From Cyanobacteria bacterium SW_9_44_58 (GTDB lineage: Bacteria; Cyanobacteriota; Cyanobacteriia; Cyanobacteriales; Rubidibacteraceae), in assembly GCA_003021905.1 (NCBI GenBank), contig PXPI01000102.1:1-42089 (forward strand): a stretch of 42,089 bases of DNA. Reading direction: 5' to 3'. Positions 1 to 7,320 of the stretch are shown here, in pieces. Positions within the stretch are counted from its first letter, which is position 1, and every line of letters starts with the position of its first letter. The notes beneath the pieces are model-generated. The model did not search any database. It saw only the letters and a program-made list of their open reading frames with translations, and was not told the origin of the DNA. The position numbers and the translations under genes are program-made.

Positions 1-50
1 GGTACAGTAACAACATTGACTGAGTAAGGTTCATGACAAAATTTAATGAC

Positions 51-416
51 TTAATTGGTTCGGTGTCCAGCGTACCTCATTAGAGTAAGAATTGCTATAT
101 TAGTGGGATGTTGAGCAAAATCTGATACACAGACATTAACAGTTTCTGTTGCTACGGGTGCAACAGATGCGATGCGCGCGATCGCGCCCAAATTTAAACA
201 AAAATATCCCAATATCAACTTCATTTGAATCTTATGGATTTCGTCCCTCTCAGCTATAGTAGTCGGTAAACTCTCAACTGTAAATTGATTATTAGTAGGC
301 CCCCTAATCACTTCTGCTACTTTAGCAATAGGAAACCATCCAACTAAGACAGTTGCAATCAGTGGCAAATACCATCTCATAATGATGCAATCAACTGCAT
401 TTGAAGGGTCACTCAT
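51..416 (-). CDS. Hypothetical small membrane protein (doubtful)
   Basis: An open frame of 121 codons with ATG at 416 and a second possible ATG at 380 (residue 13). From the inner start the protein would begin MRWYLPLIATVLVGWFPIA, a plausible membrane anchor or signal segment. A second hydrophobic stretch lies around residues 68-90. No Shine-Dalgarno sequence precedes either ATG, and I recognise no family. A HIP1 site falls inside the frame and is read as part of the second hydrophobic stretch. It could be a real orphan, a decayed gene or a chance frame. Confidence 0.33.
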   Translation of the reverse strand: MSDPSNAVDCIIMRWYLPLIATVLVGWFPIAKVAEVIRGPTNNQFTVESLPTTIAERDEIHKIQMKLILGYFCLNLGAIARIASVAPVATETVNVCVSDFAQHPTNIAILTLMRYAGHRTN

Positions 417-498
417 TTAGCAATTGCCAAAAACAGTGACCCTATCCTCTTATTTTTTTTATTTTGCGATCGCGCTTTTTTAATGTAGTGACACAATA

Positions 499-533
499 AA
501 AGGCAATTTCAACTAAGCAGGAATTTTGCCTAT
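499..533 (-). terminator. Weak candidate terminator after the DUF3172 gene
   Basis: Read on the minus strand, AGGCAA (526-531) can pair with TTGCCT (501-506) across a loop of 19 nt, and is followed by TTTTATT. The stem is only 6 bp and the loop is long, so this is tentative. It lies about 30 nt past the stop codon of the gene at 563-1129. Confidence 0.25.
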
Positions 534-562
534 GGAGCGCCACCTGCTCAACCGTTTTCTAT

Positions 563-1129
563 TTAAAAGTCGTCTCTTTCTGGGCTTGGCACTAAACCGC
601 CGCCACTATTATTGCGGAAGAATTTACCAGCAGAATCATTTTGATAAACGCAATGAATTTCCGGCGATTCTTCTAGTTTTCCGGTAAAGGCAAAGGTATT
701 CATCCGGTTTTTACAATCTCGCACTTGTTCGCGGCTAACTAAATTTTGATCTTCTAAGACAGACCAGTTGGTGCGACGCATAACACAACCGGGAACCATT
801 TTCGGCTGCGTTACATAAACGCTAAATGGGTTTAGACTCATGTAAACCCGCATATCAGTAACCACGGCACTGGCGCCGTACTGGGCACAAAACTCAGGAT
901 TGGGAACGCTGCGATCAATGGCTACCGTTGAGGTGAGATTCTCAGAATTCAAATTTGTAGCCGAACTAAAGACCATGCCTAAACCAATGCCAATGATGAA
1001 AACTGCCCCAATAATGGCCCAGTAAGTGGGGTTTAAGTTAAATTGGGACGAACTCGAGTTAGAACTGCGAGGCGGTTCATCATAATAACGACGGGAACTG
1101 GTTTGGGCTCTTGTGGTTTTTCGCGCCAT
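563..1129 (-). CDS. DUF3172 family membrane-anchored protein
   Basis: A 188-residue protein that I recognise as the cyanobacterial DUF3172 family; its function is unknown. The N-terminal 33 residues are basic, Ser-rich and probably disordered. One membrane helix follows at about residues 36-56 (segment AIIGAVFIIGIGLGMVF). The remainder looks like a soluble domain with four cysteines in the contexts FCAQYG, PGCVMR, RDCKNR and IHCVYQ, which could form disulphides if the domain is outside the cytoplasm. The C-terminus is Gly/Pro-rich. The start is ATG with no obvious Shine-Dalgarno sequence. It is divergent from the Uma2-like gene, with a spacer of 167 bp. Confidence 0.8.
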   Translation of the reverse strand: MARKTTRAQTSSRRYYDEPPRSSNSSSSQFNLNPTYWAIIGAVFIIGIGLGMVFSSATNLNSENLTSTVAIDRSVPNPEFCAQYGASAVVTDMRVYMSLNPFSVYVTQPKMVPGCVMRRTNWSVLEDQNLVSREQVRDCKNRMNTFAFTGKLEESPEIHCVYQNDSAGKFFRNNSGGGLVPSPERDDF

Positions 1130-1296
1130 CTTGTAATTTAGTCTAATTTAGGTAAGCGTAACACTCATTTCTATTTTAATCACTGAGCAAGGACAATTTC
1201 TTATAACCACTGACTCAAATTATGGCAAAAACGGTTGCGCGATCGCGCCCTGTCCCCATATAATCTCCTAGGTTTGCTGAATCCCTTTAATCCGCT

Positions 1297-1845
1297 ATGT
1301 CTTTTTCTAGTGCTTCCCAACTCTCTCTGCAAGATTTCCTGAATTATCCTGAAATTGAACCTGCCCGTGAATATATTGCCGGCAAAATTTACCAAAAACC
1401 TCGCCTTAGAGGCAAGCAAGAACGGGTGTTGAACCGTCTATTGGAAACCATTAACCAAACGGGAAAAAGACAAAAAAGCGCTTATGCTTTCTCCAATTTA
1501 CGCTGTAGTTTTGAGAACTATTCCCTAGTTCCCGATATTACTGTGTTTCATTGGAACAATCTTCCCGTGGATAGCAGCGGCAATCTCCTTCGTGAACTCA
1601 TCCCCAATTGGATTATTCAAATTTTATCCCCGGAAGAGCATTCCATCCGTAGCATTAATAATATTCTGATTTGCTTACAACGAGGGGCACAACTGGGATG
1701 GTTAGTTGATGTCATGGAACAAAAAGTCATTGCGTTTCCCGAAGGGGAACAGCCTGAGATTAAACAAAAAGATGACTGTTTACCGGTTTTAGAAGGATTG
1801 GGAACCTTAAAACTCTCTGTTAGGGATCTGTTCTATCAACGTTGA
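1297..1845 (+). CDS. Uma2-fold (DUF820) protein with an altered active site
   Basis: A 182-residue member of the Uma2/DUF820 family, which is greatly expanded in cyanobacteria and has a restriction-endonuclease-like PD-(D/E)xK fold. The core is visible: VPDITVF supplies the Asp strand, and PNWIIQILSPE corresponds to the usual vEIlSp strand, but the catalytic Glu is Gln here. The helix that normally carries a Lys reads INNILICLQRG, with Asn near that position. The following GWLVDVMEQKVIAF matches the typical yWivD strand. The fold is therefore probably kept while nuclease activity is doubtful. A second, intact-looking paralogue lies at 37436-38071. The biological role of the family is not settled. 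Confidence 0.85.
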   Translation: MSFSSASQLSLQDFLNYPEIEPAREYIAGKIYQKPRLRGKQERVLNRLLETINQTGKRQKSAYAFSNLRCSFENYSLVPDITVFHWNNLPVDSSGNLLRELIPNWIIQILSPEEHSIRSINNILICLQRGAQLGWLVDVMEQKVIAFPEGEQPEIKQKDDCLPVLEGLGTLKLSVRDLFYQR

Positions 1846-1915
1846 CCAATTTCACTTTTTCACTTTCACTCAGGGGTCGATCGCGCGATCGCGACACATT
1901 TGGCGGCATTGACAC

Positions 1916-1947
1916 TCTCCCATTATAATCTCTGATTTAATGGGAGA
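1916..1947. repeat. Right-end hairpin of the MITE-like element
   Basis: A perfect 10-bp inverted repeat TCTCCCATTA / TAATGGGAGA with a 12-nt loop, immediately inside TTGACACT. Such subterminal hairpins are recognised by the Y1 transposase TnpA of IS200/IS605 elements. Confidence 0.7.
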
Positions 1948-2206
1948 TTCTTAATTCATTGAGACATCCTCACTTCCTCGTCGCTTCGCTCCTGCGTCGC
2001 TCCGGTTAAAGCATCCCAGAACTCGATTCTGTTCAGCCCCAGAGGGATTCTCTCCAAAAGCGTTTATTATCCTGTTTGGATGTGCCCCACCCTACAGCTT
2101 CAAAAAACGAATTGTCTTGGTTTTACTGGTACTCTCGTTAGAGAGCTTACGTTTTTATAGAGGATTTATCGCGCCTCTTTTTAATGCTTTAAGTGTAGCA
2201 CAAACT

Positions 2207-2259
2207 GTCCTGATTCATCTACCCGTTAAACCGAAGGTTAACGGAAGTCTTCTCAGGAC
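2207..2259. repeat. Left-end nested hairpin of the MITE-like element
   Basis: Outer arms GTCCTGA/TCAGGAC (7 bp) enclose inner arms CCGTTAA/TTAACGG (7 bp) with an 8-nt loop. This fits the left-end structure of an IS605-type element. It ends only 25 nt before the trm1 start codon. Confidence 0.6.
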
Positions 2260-2283
2260 GTTAGATAAAATATAGTTCTACCA

Positions 2284-3408
2284 ATGTCGCAAGAACCCAG
2301 AACATTGAGCGTGAATCATCAAGAAGGAAAAGCAACCTTTGAGATTGGCAATGCGTTTTATCGACCCCATACTAAATTCGTCCGAGATTTAGGCATCTTA
2401 GCCGCTGCAAGCTACCAACAAGAAACGGGTCGCTTGCGGGTTTTGCATGCCATGGCCGGCTGTGGGATTAGGGGATTGCGGTATGCTTTAGAAGCTGGTG
2501 CCAACTGGGTTTGGGTCAATGAAGCCAATGCTGACCTCCATGATAGACTTCAGAGAAATTTCGCCCAACATTTAGACGCTTCCAAGTATTGCCTTACCCA
2601 TATTGATGCCAATCGCCTTTTTTTTGATCGCTACAATCGCTTTGATTTTTATGATTTGATTGATGTGGATTCGTTTGGCGCCCCGGTGCCTGATTTATCA
2701 ACCGTACTATGGGCGGCGAAATTTCGCGGACTGGTTTATCTTACCAGTACCGATGGACGGGCTTTTACCGGAAATGCACCGCAGAATTGCCTAAAATTTT
2801 ATAACGCCTATGCCCGTTCTCATCCGGCAGCCCATGAACAAGGGTTGCGTTTGATAATGGGAAGTTTGCAACAACAAGCCGCGATTCAAGGACGAGGCAT
2901 CAAACCGGTTTTTGCTTATTTTACCGGGGAAACCTATCGGGTGATGATGCGTTTTGTACCAAAGCCCCAACTGACAGAAGACAATTATGGTTGGTTGGGC
3001 TATTGCCATCACTGCGGCAATTATCAACAAGTAGGCTGGCGTAAACTGGGCAGAACCTTGTGCCCTTATGACGGGAAAAATCCCGTTGTTAGCGGTCCCA
3101 TGTGGTTGGGGGATTTGCACGATCGCGCCATGCTGGAAAAAATGATTGCCTTAGCCAAAAGCTGGGAATGGCGGGGACATCTAGCGTTATTACAGGTAAT
3201 GGAACAAGAAGCTGACTTTCCCCCCTACTTTTATTCCTTAAAAGAGATTGGGAAAACAGGAAAACTCAATTTACCCAAGCGTGATGCCTTAATTAGAAAG
3301 CTGCAACAACAAGGCTATCGCGCTTGTACCACCCATCTTCATTCCGAAGCGATTAAAACCGATGCTAGCTTTACCGCCTGTATCGAAACTGCACAAGCCA
3401 TGAGTTAG
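2284..3408 (+). CDS. trm1: tRNA (guanine-N2)-dimethyltransferase Trm1
   Basis: A 374-residue SAM-dependent enzyme of the Trm1 family, which methylates N2 of G26 (and G27 in Aquifex) in tRNA. Trm1 is usual in archaea and eukaryotes and rare in bacteria outside Aquifex and cyanobacteria. Visible features: the N-terminal family motif ATFEIGNAFYRPHTKFVRDL (17-36), SAM motif I LHAMAGCGIRGLRYALEAGA (54-73), acidic VNEAN (78-82), and the catalytic-loop region DVDSFGAP (127-134), where most Trm1 proteins have D-P-[FY]-G. Cysteines in CHHCGNY (241, 244) and C260 fit the C-terminal zinc site, followed by GPMWLGDLHD. The MITE ends about 16 nt upstream and there is no good Shine-Dalgarno sequence. Confidence 0.93.
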   Translation: MSQEPRTLSVNHQEGKATFEIGNAFYRPHTKFVRDLGILAAASYQQETGRLRVLHAMAGCGIRGLRYALEAGANWVWVNEANADLHDRLQRNFAQHLDASKYCLTHIDANRLFFDRYNRFDFYDLIDVDSFGAPVPDLSTVLWAAKFRGLVYLTSTDGRAFTGNAPQNCLKFYNAYARSHPAAHEQGLRLIMGSLQQQAAIQGRGIKPVFAYFTGETYRVMMRFVPKPQLTEDNYGWLGYCHHCGNYQQVGWRKLGRTLCPYDGKNPVVSGPMWLGDLHDRAMLEKMIALAKSWEWRGHLALLQVMEQEADFPPYFYSLKEIGKTGKLNLPKRDALIRKLQQQGYRACTTHLHSEAIKTDASFTACIETAQAMS

Positions 3409-3456
3409 CAAACCTTAACTCCCATCTCAGGAAAAATTCAGATCTTGTGGATTTAA

Positions 3457-3462
3457 TATAAT
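3457..3462 (+). promoter_or_regulatory. Candidate -10 box for the arsS-type gene
   Basis: A perfect TATAAT lies 95 nt upstream of the ATG at 3558. No convincing -35 box is found at 17 nt. The gene itself has a strong ribosome-binding site, GAGGAG, about 9 nt before the ATG. Confidence 0.3.
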
Positions 3463-3557
3463 TGAGTGCAAAGGATTTTCGGGAATTCGTTATTGGTAAT
3501 TTCTAATTATCTAAGGAAACTCATTTCACTAAAAAATTAAATGAGGAGAGACAATCG

Positions 3558-4565
3558 ATGACAATTGCGACCAACAATCAAAATACAGTTACCCCCTTTG
3601 CCGAAAAGCTAAATGCCCCTTTAACTAAACAAAAAATCAGCGTTTTACAAATTAACTTAGGACGCAAATGCAACCTAGCTTGCACCCACTGTCATGTGGA
3701 AGCGAGTCCGAAACGTACTGAGGAACTTTCCCCAGAAATTTGCGATCAAATTGTTGAAATCATTCATCGTTTTCCCCAAATTGAAACCGTTGATTTAACC
3801 GGCGGCGCCCCAGAAATGAATTATGGTTTTCGTGCCATTGTAGAAGCAGCTAGGGCACAAAATAAAGAGGTCATTGTTCGTTCCAATTTAACCGTTTATT
3901 TTGAACCCGGTTATGAAGATATTCCCGAATATTGCGCGAAACATCAAACGCGTATTGTCGCATCGCTGCCTTGTTATTTAGAAGATAATGTGGATAAGCA
4001 GCGAGGGGCAGGCGTCTATAACGGTTCCATTAAAGCGCTGCAATGGCTCAATCAATTAGGGTATGGACAAGATCCGAATTTAGGCTTAGATTTAGTTTAT
4101 AATCCGCCGGTTCCGATCAGTGAAGAACAATTTCGTTTACCGCCAAAACAAGACAAGCTGGAACAGGATTATAAAGAATATTTAGATAAGCACTTCGGCA
4201 TTAAGTTCAATCATCTCTTTACGATTACCAATCTTCCCATTGGCAGAATTAAAGACTTTTTACACCGTTATGAATTACATCAAGGTTACCTGAAGTTTTT
4301 AGAAAAAAACTACAATCCAGAAACAATTCCTAATGTGATGTGTCGCAATGAACTCTCAGTAGATTATTTAGGCAATATTTATGATTGCGACTTTAATCAA
4401 ATGGAAAATGTTCCAGCAAAAACGCCAGAGGGTGAAAATATAACAATTAAAAAATTATTAGCATTTGACAATTTAGATGTAATTAAGACGATTCAAACTC
4501 GTCCTTATTGTTATGGCTGTACTGCCGGCAGCGGTTCTAGTTGCGGCGGCGCGTTGTTAGCTTGA
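3558..4565 (+). CDS. arsS: ArsS-type radical SAM / Cys-rich domain protein
   Basis: A 335-residue radical SAM enzyme. The 4Fe-4S motif CNLACTHC is at residues 38-45, followed by the SAM-binding LTGGAPE. The C-terminal half is the Cys-rich DUF3641-type domain with C262 (MCRNE), C277 (YDCDFN) and the signature CYGCTAGSGSSCGGALL (C318, C321, C329). This architecture is the family annotated as arsenosugar biosynthesis protein ArsS, thought to join an adenosyl group to dimethylarsenic; a related subgroup carries selenocysteine. No arsM or arsR is seen nearby. A strong SD (GAGGAG) precedes the ATG. Two TVP38/TMEM64 genes follow on the same strand. The family is clear; the substrate in this organism is inferred. 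Confidence 0.88.
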   Translation: MTIATNNQNTVTPFAEKLNAPLTKQKISVLQINLGRKCNLACTHCHVEASPKRTEELSPEICDQIVEIIHRFPQIETVDLTGGAPEMNYGFRAIVEAARAQNKEVIVRSNLTVYFEPGYEDIPEYCAKHQTRIVASLPCYLEDNVDKQRGAGVYNGSIKALQWLNQLGYGQDPNLGLDLVYNPPVPISEEQFRLPPKQDKLEQDYKEYLDKHFGIKFNHLFTITNLPIGRIKDFLHRYELHQGYLKFLEKNYNPETIPNVMCRNELSVDYLGNIYDCDFNQMENVPAKTPEGENITIKKLLAFDNLDVIKTIQTRPYCYGCTAGSGSSCGGALLA

Positions 4566-4604
4566 ATTTGGGATTAAAAATGAACAATAGGAATTGGAGG
4601 AGTT

Positions 4605-5297
4605 ATGAACTCTAAACTTAAGTATATTGGAATTGCTGTGATTGTTGCCGGGTTGATTGTGTCTACTCGATTTATTGACATTCAAGGGCTTTTAACCAGT
4701 GCCCTAAACTGGATTGATAGCCTTGGTCCTCTCGCTGCCATTGTTTTTATGGCAATTTATATGGTAGCAACCGTTTTATTTGTTCCGGCTTCGATTTTAA
4801 CCCTCGGTGCTGGTGTTGTTTTTGGCCTCATTCAAGGTTCCCTGTACGTTTATATTGCTGCTAGTATTGGAGCGAGTCTTGCCTTTTTAGTCGGCAGATA
4901 TGTTGCCCGCGGTTGGGTTGAAAAACAAATTGAAGGCAACCAACGATTTAAAGCCATTGACCAAGCGGTTGCAGAAGAAGGAATGAAAATTGTTCTGTTA
5001 ACGCGCTTATCTCCCATTTTCCCGTTTAACCTGCTTAATTATGCCTATGGCTTAACCAAAGTGACATTCCGCGATTATGTTATCGGTACTTTAGGGATTT
5101 TACCGGGAACCATTATGTTTGTTTATGTCGGCTCGTTAGCGAAAAATCTAGCGACATTAGGAGCCGAAGATGTATCCGCCCCTTCTGGCATTCAATGGGC
5201 AATCCGAATTATTGGCTTTATCGCAACTGTTGCTGTGACTGTTTATGTCACCAAAATTGCAAGAAAAGCTCTCAATCAAAAGGTCGAAACCGAATAA
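4605..5297 (+). CDS. TVP38/TMEM64 (DedA-like/VTT) membrane protein, copy 1
   Basis: A 230-residue integral membrane protein. Hydrophobic segments are at about 7-27, 42-65, 67-98, 155-178 and 195-217. Family motifs are visible: FVPASILTLGAGVVFG (59-74) and RLSPIFPFNLLNYAYGLT (134-151), then GTLGILPGTIMFVYVG (161-176), typical of the VTT domain with re-entrant loops. Related DedA/TMEM41/TMEM64 proteins are implicated in lipid scrambling or transport in other organisms; the role here is not known. It begins 39 nt after the arsS-type gene with an excellent GGAGGAG ribosome-binding site, so the pair is probably co-transcribed. Confidence 0.9.
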   Translation: MNSKLKYIGIAVIVAGLIVSTRFIDIQGLLTSALNWIDSLGPLAAIVFMAIYMVATVLFVPASILTLGAGVVFGLIQGSLYVYIAASIGASLAFLVGRYVARGWVEKQIEGNQRFKAIDQAVAEEGMKIVLLTRLSPIFPFNLLNYAYGLTKVTFRDYVIGTLGILPGTIMFVYVGSLAKNLATLGAEDVSAPSGIQWAIRIIGFIATVAVTVYVTKIARKALNQKVETE

Positions 5298-5499
5298 ACA
5301 GAAGTAAAATCCTCACTTGAGTAACAGTTTCCCCCTTTCCCCTTACTCCCTTCTCCTGGTTCCATTTTATATTTAGGGGAAAGCCTATCACATTTTTGAC
5401 TTTTTTTTTAACAATAGAAGAGGAGACAATCTCTGATAATAATTGTTTTCTAATCAAAATTAGTTATGTTTTCTAGCTTATTTTAATGCTTTTTTAGTA

Positions 5500-6192
5500 A
5501 TGACCAAGCAAAATCGCGGTTTTTATCAGCAATTTTTTCGATTTTTTAAGATTTGTCGAAAGCCTAAATTTTGGGTCGCGATCGCGCTGTTTGTCACTGC
5601 TTTTTTAGTCACCATTGGTCCTTTAAAAGTGTTGTTGGATCAACAGTTTCTTATTAAGCAGTTAGAAGTTTATCAATGTTGCGCGATCGCGATTTTTATT
5701 GCGCTTTATGCAATTCTCACCGTGATTGGCATTCCTGGTACAGTTTTAAGCGTTGCTGGCGGGATAGCATTTGGTTTAGTGTGGGGAACCGTTTGGTCTG
5801 CAATTGGGGCAACCCTAGGGGCATTAGGGGCATTTTGGACAGCCCGTTATCTGTTCCGAGACTTCGCTGAAGCCAAATTTGGCGAATATAAACTCTTAGG
5901 GTATCTACGAAAAATGGTTCAACAAACTCCTTTTCGCTTTGTGTTAACCTTACGCCTAGTCCCGATTACCCCCTTTAACTTGATCAATTTTTTATTCGGC
6001 TTAACGCCAATTCATTGGTTTCCTTACACATTAGGAACCTTAATTGGAATTTTGCCGGGAACGTTTGCCTATACTTGGTTAGGGGTAAGCGGTATGGAAG
6101 CATTGCAAGGAGGCGATCGCGTTTCGTTTTTTTTTGCCCTAGGATTGTTAGCCCTCCTCTCAGCAATTCCCCTCTGTTTTCGCAAAAAATGA
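5500..6192 (+). CDS. TVP38/TMEM64 (DedA-like/VTT) membrane protein, copy 2
   Basis: A second 230-residue VTT-domain protein in the same direction, 202 nt after the first. The same core is present: GIPGTVLSVAGGIAFGLVWG (77-96), RLVPITPFNLINFLFGLTP (152-170) and GTLIGILPGTFAYTWLG (179-195). It differs clearly from copy 1 outside these motifs, and has a longer basic N-terminus and a short basic tail (CFRKK). It is thus a diverged paralogue rather than a recent duplicate. No strong SD is seen before the ATG, and the spacer may hold its own promoter. It converges on trpS with 36 nt between stop codons. Confidence 0.9.
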   Translation: MTKQNRGFYQQFFRFFKICRKPKFWVAIALFVTAFLVTIGPLKVLLDQQFLIKQLEVYQCCAIAIFIALYAILTVIGIPGTVLSVAGGIAFGLVWGTVWSAIGATLGALGAFWTARYLFRDFAEAKFGEYKLLGYLRKMVQQTPFRFVLTLRLVPITPFNLINFLFGLTPIHWFPYTLGTLIGILPGTFAYTWLGVSGMEALQGGDRVSFFFALGLLALLSAIPLCFRKK

Positions 6193-6228
6193 AATTGTAC
6201 ACTAGATATAACAAAGGGGTGTTTTTTC

Positions 6229-7236
6229 CTAAAAACGAGGGAGATAGCCCAGGGCATCTTTTACCCGAGAAAGCGTTTGTTGCGCGATCGCGCTTGCCTT
6301 TTCTTGCCCCTCTTTTAAGATGGAATCAAGATAGCCTTTTTCGGTCATTAATTGTTGATATTTCTCTTGAATGGGACGCAGGGTTTCTACCGCTGCATCA
6401 GTCAATAAGGGTTTAAATTGTCCCCATCCCATATCCTGACATTCTTCGGCCACTGCTTTTTTTGTTTTACCCGATAACAGCATATAAAGGGTTAATAAAT
6501 TATCGCATTCGGGACGTTCAGGATCGTCAAAGCTTAAGCCTTTTACCGGATCGGTTTTGCAGCGTTTAATTTTCTTTTTAATGTCATCCGGGGAATCTAA
6601 TAAATTAATCCGACTCATTTCAGAGGGATCCGACTTCGACATTTTTTTGGTGCCATCCAGCAAACTCATTACCCTTGCCCCTTCGTTGCGAATTAAGGGG
6701 TCAGGGAGTTTAAAGACCGGTTGGTCTTTTTTGCCAAATTGATCATTGGTTCGTTGGGCAATATTGCGGGTTAATTCCAGGTGTTGTTTTTGATCTTCGC
6801 CCACCGGCACTTTATCCGCTTCATATAATAAAATATCCGAGGCCATCAGCACCGGATAATCCAATAAGCCAGCGCTGACATTATCCCCTTGTTTCACTGC
6901 TTTTTCCTTAAATTGAATCATGCGCTCCAACCAATTTAAGGGAGTGATACAATTTAATAACCAGGCCAATTCGCTATGGGCGCTCACATGAGATTGAACA
7001 AAGATCGTTGAGTAGCTGAGGTCAATACCACAAGCGAGATATAATGCAGCAATCGTATAAGTATCTTGCGCTAAGGTTTTGGGATCGTGGGGAACAGTAA
7101 TCGCATGGAGATCAACGACACAAAAAAAGTTGTCATACTCTTGCTGAGTTTCTACCCAGTTGCGAATGGCGCCTAAATAGTTCCCCAAATGAAGGTTTCC
7201 TGTTGGTTGAACGCCTGAAAGTATCCGCTGTGCCAT
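6229..7236 (-). CDS. trpS: Tryptophan--tRNA ligase
   Basis: A 335-residue class I aminoacyl-tRNA synthetase, the usual length for bacterial TrpRS. The HIGH-equivalent motif is PTGNLHLGNYLGA (11-23), and the KMSKS loop is intact in DGTKKMSKSDPSEM. The Trp-specific segment PVGEDQKQHLELTRNIA and the typical C-terminal helices are present. The ATG at 7236 begins MAQRILSGVQPTG, normal for the family. It is divergent from the large hypothetical gene at 7321, leaving an 84-bp shared promoter region. Confidence 0.97.
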   Translation of the reverse strand: MAQRILSGVQPTGNLHLGNYLGAIRNWVETQQEYDNFFCVVDLHAITVPHDPKTLAQDTYTIAALYLACGIDLSYSTIFVQSHVSAHSELAWLLNCITPLNWLERMIQFKEKAVKQGDNVSAGLLDYPVLMASDILLYEADKVPVGEDQKQHLELTRNIAQRTNDQFGKKDQPVFKLPDPLIRNEGARVMSLLDGTKKMSKSDPSEMSRINLLDSPDDIKKKIKRCKTDPVKGLSFDDPERPECDNLLTLYMLLSGKTKKAVAEECQDMGWGQFKPLLTDAAVETLRPIQEKYQQLMTEKGYLDSILKEGQEKASAIAQQTLSRVKDALGYLPRF

Positions 7237-7320
7237 AGAATTTCCTTGTCATTACTTTAAAAAATTATATAGCATTACTTGTTATCCCTTTAATGTTGTT
7301 GTTTTGGGCTTACTCAGTTC

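Larger units (their letters stand above)
1909..2268 (-). mobile_element. Non-autonomous IS200/IS605-type element (MITE/PATE-like)
   Basis: This stretch of about 360 bp has no gene but carries both ends of an IS605-type element, read on the minus strand. The right end at 1909-1953 is TTGACACT, then a 10-bp stem (1916-1925 with 1938-1947), then ATTCTT when written on the plus strand. The same arrangement ends the tnpB element at 41805-41840. The left end is a long imperfect hairpin: GTCCTGA 2207-2213 pairs with TCAGGAC 2253-2259, and inside it CCGTTAA 2223-2229 pairs with TTAACGG 2238-2244. The minus strand just before the right-end hairpin reads as a broken tnpB tail (SEDVSMN, stop, ESP), compared with SLKEESNAL in the element at the window edge. 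Exact boundaries are approximate. Confidence 0.65.

Noticed and set aside
5338-5390. CTTTCCCC and GGGGAAAG between the two TVP38 genes
   Set aside because: The arms are complementary but separated by more than 30 nt, without a T tract placed as in a terminator.
6015-6416. A plus-strand frame of 133 codons spanning the end of the second TVP38 gene and the trpS tail
   Set aside because: It overlaps two confident genes in other frames and has no family-like sequence.
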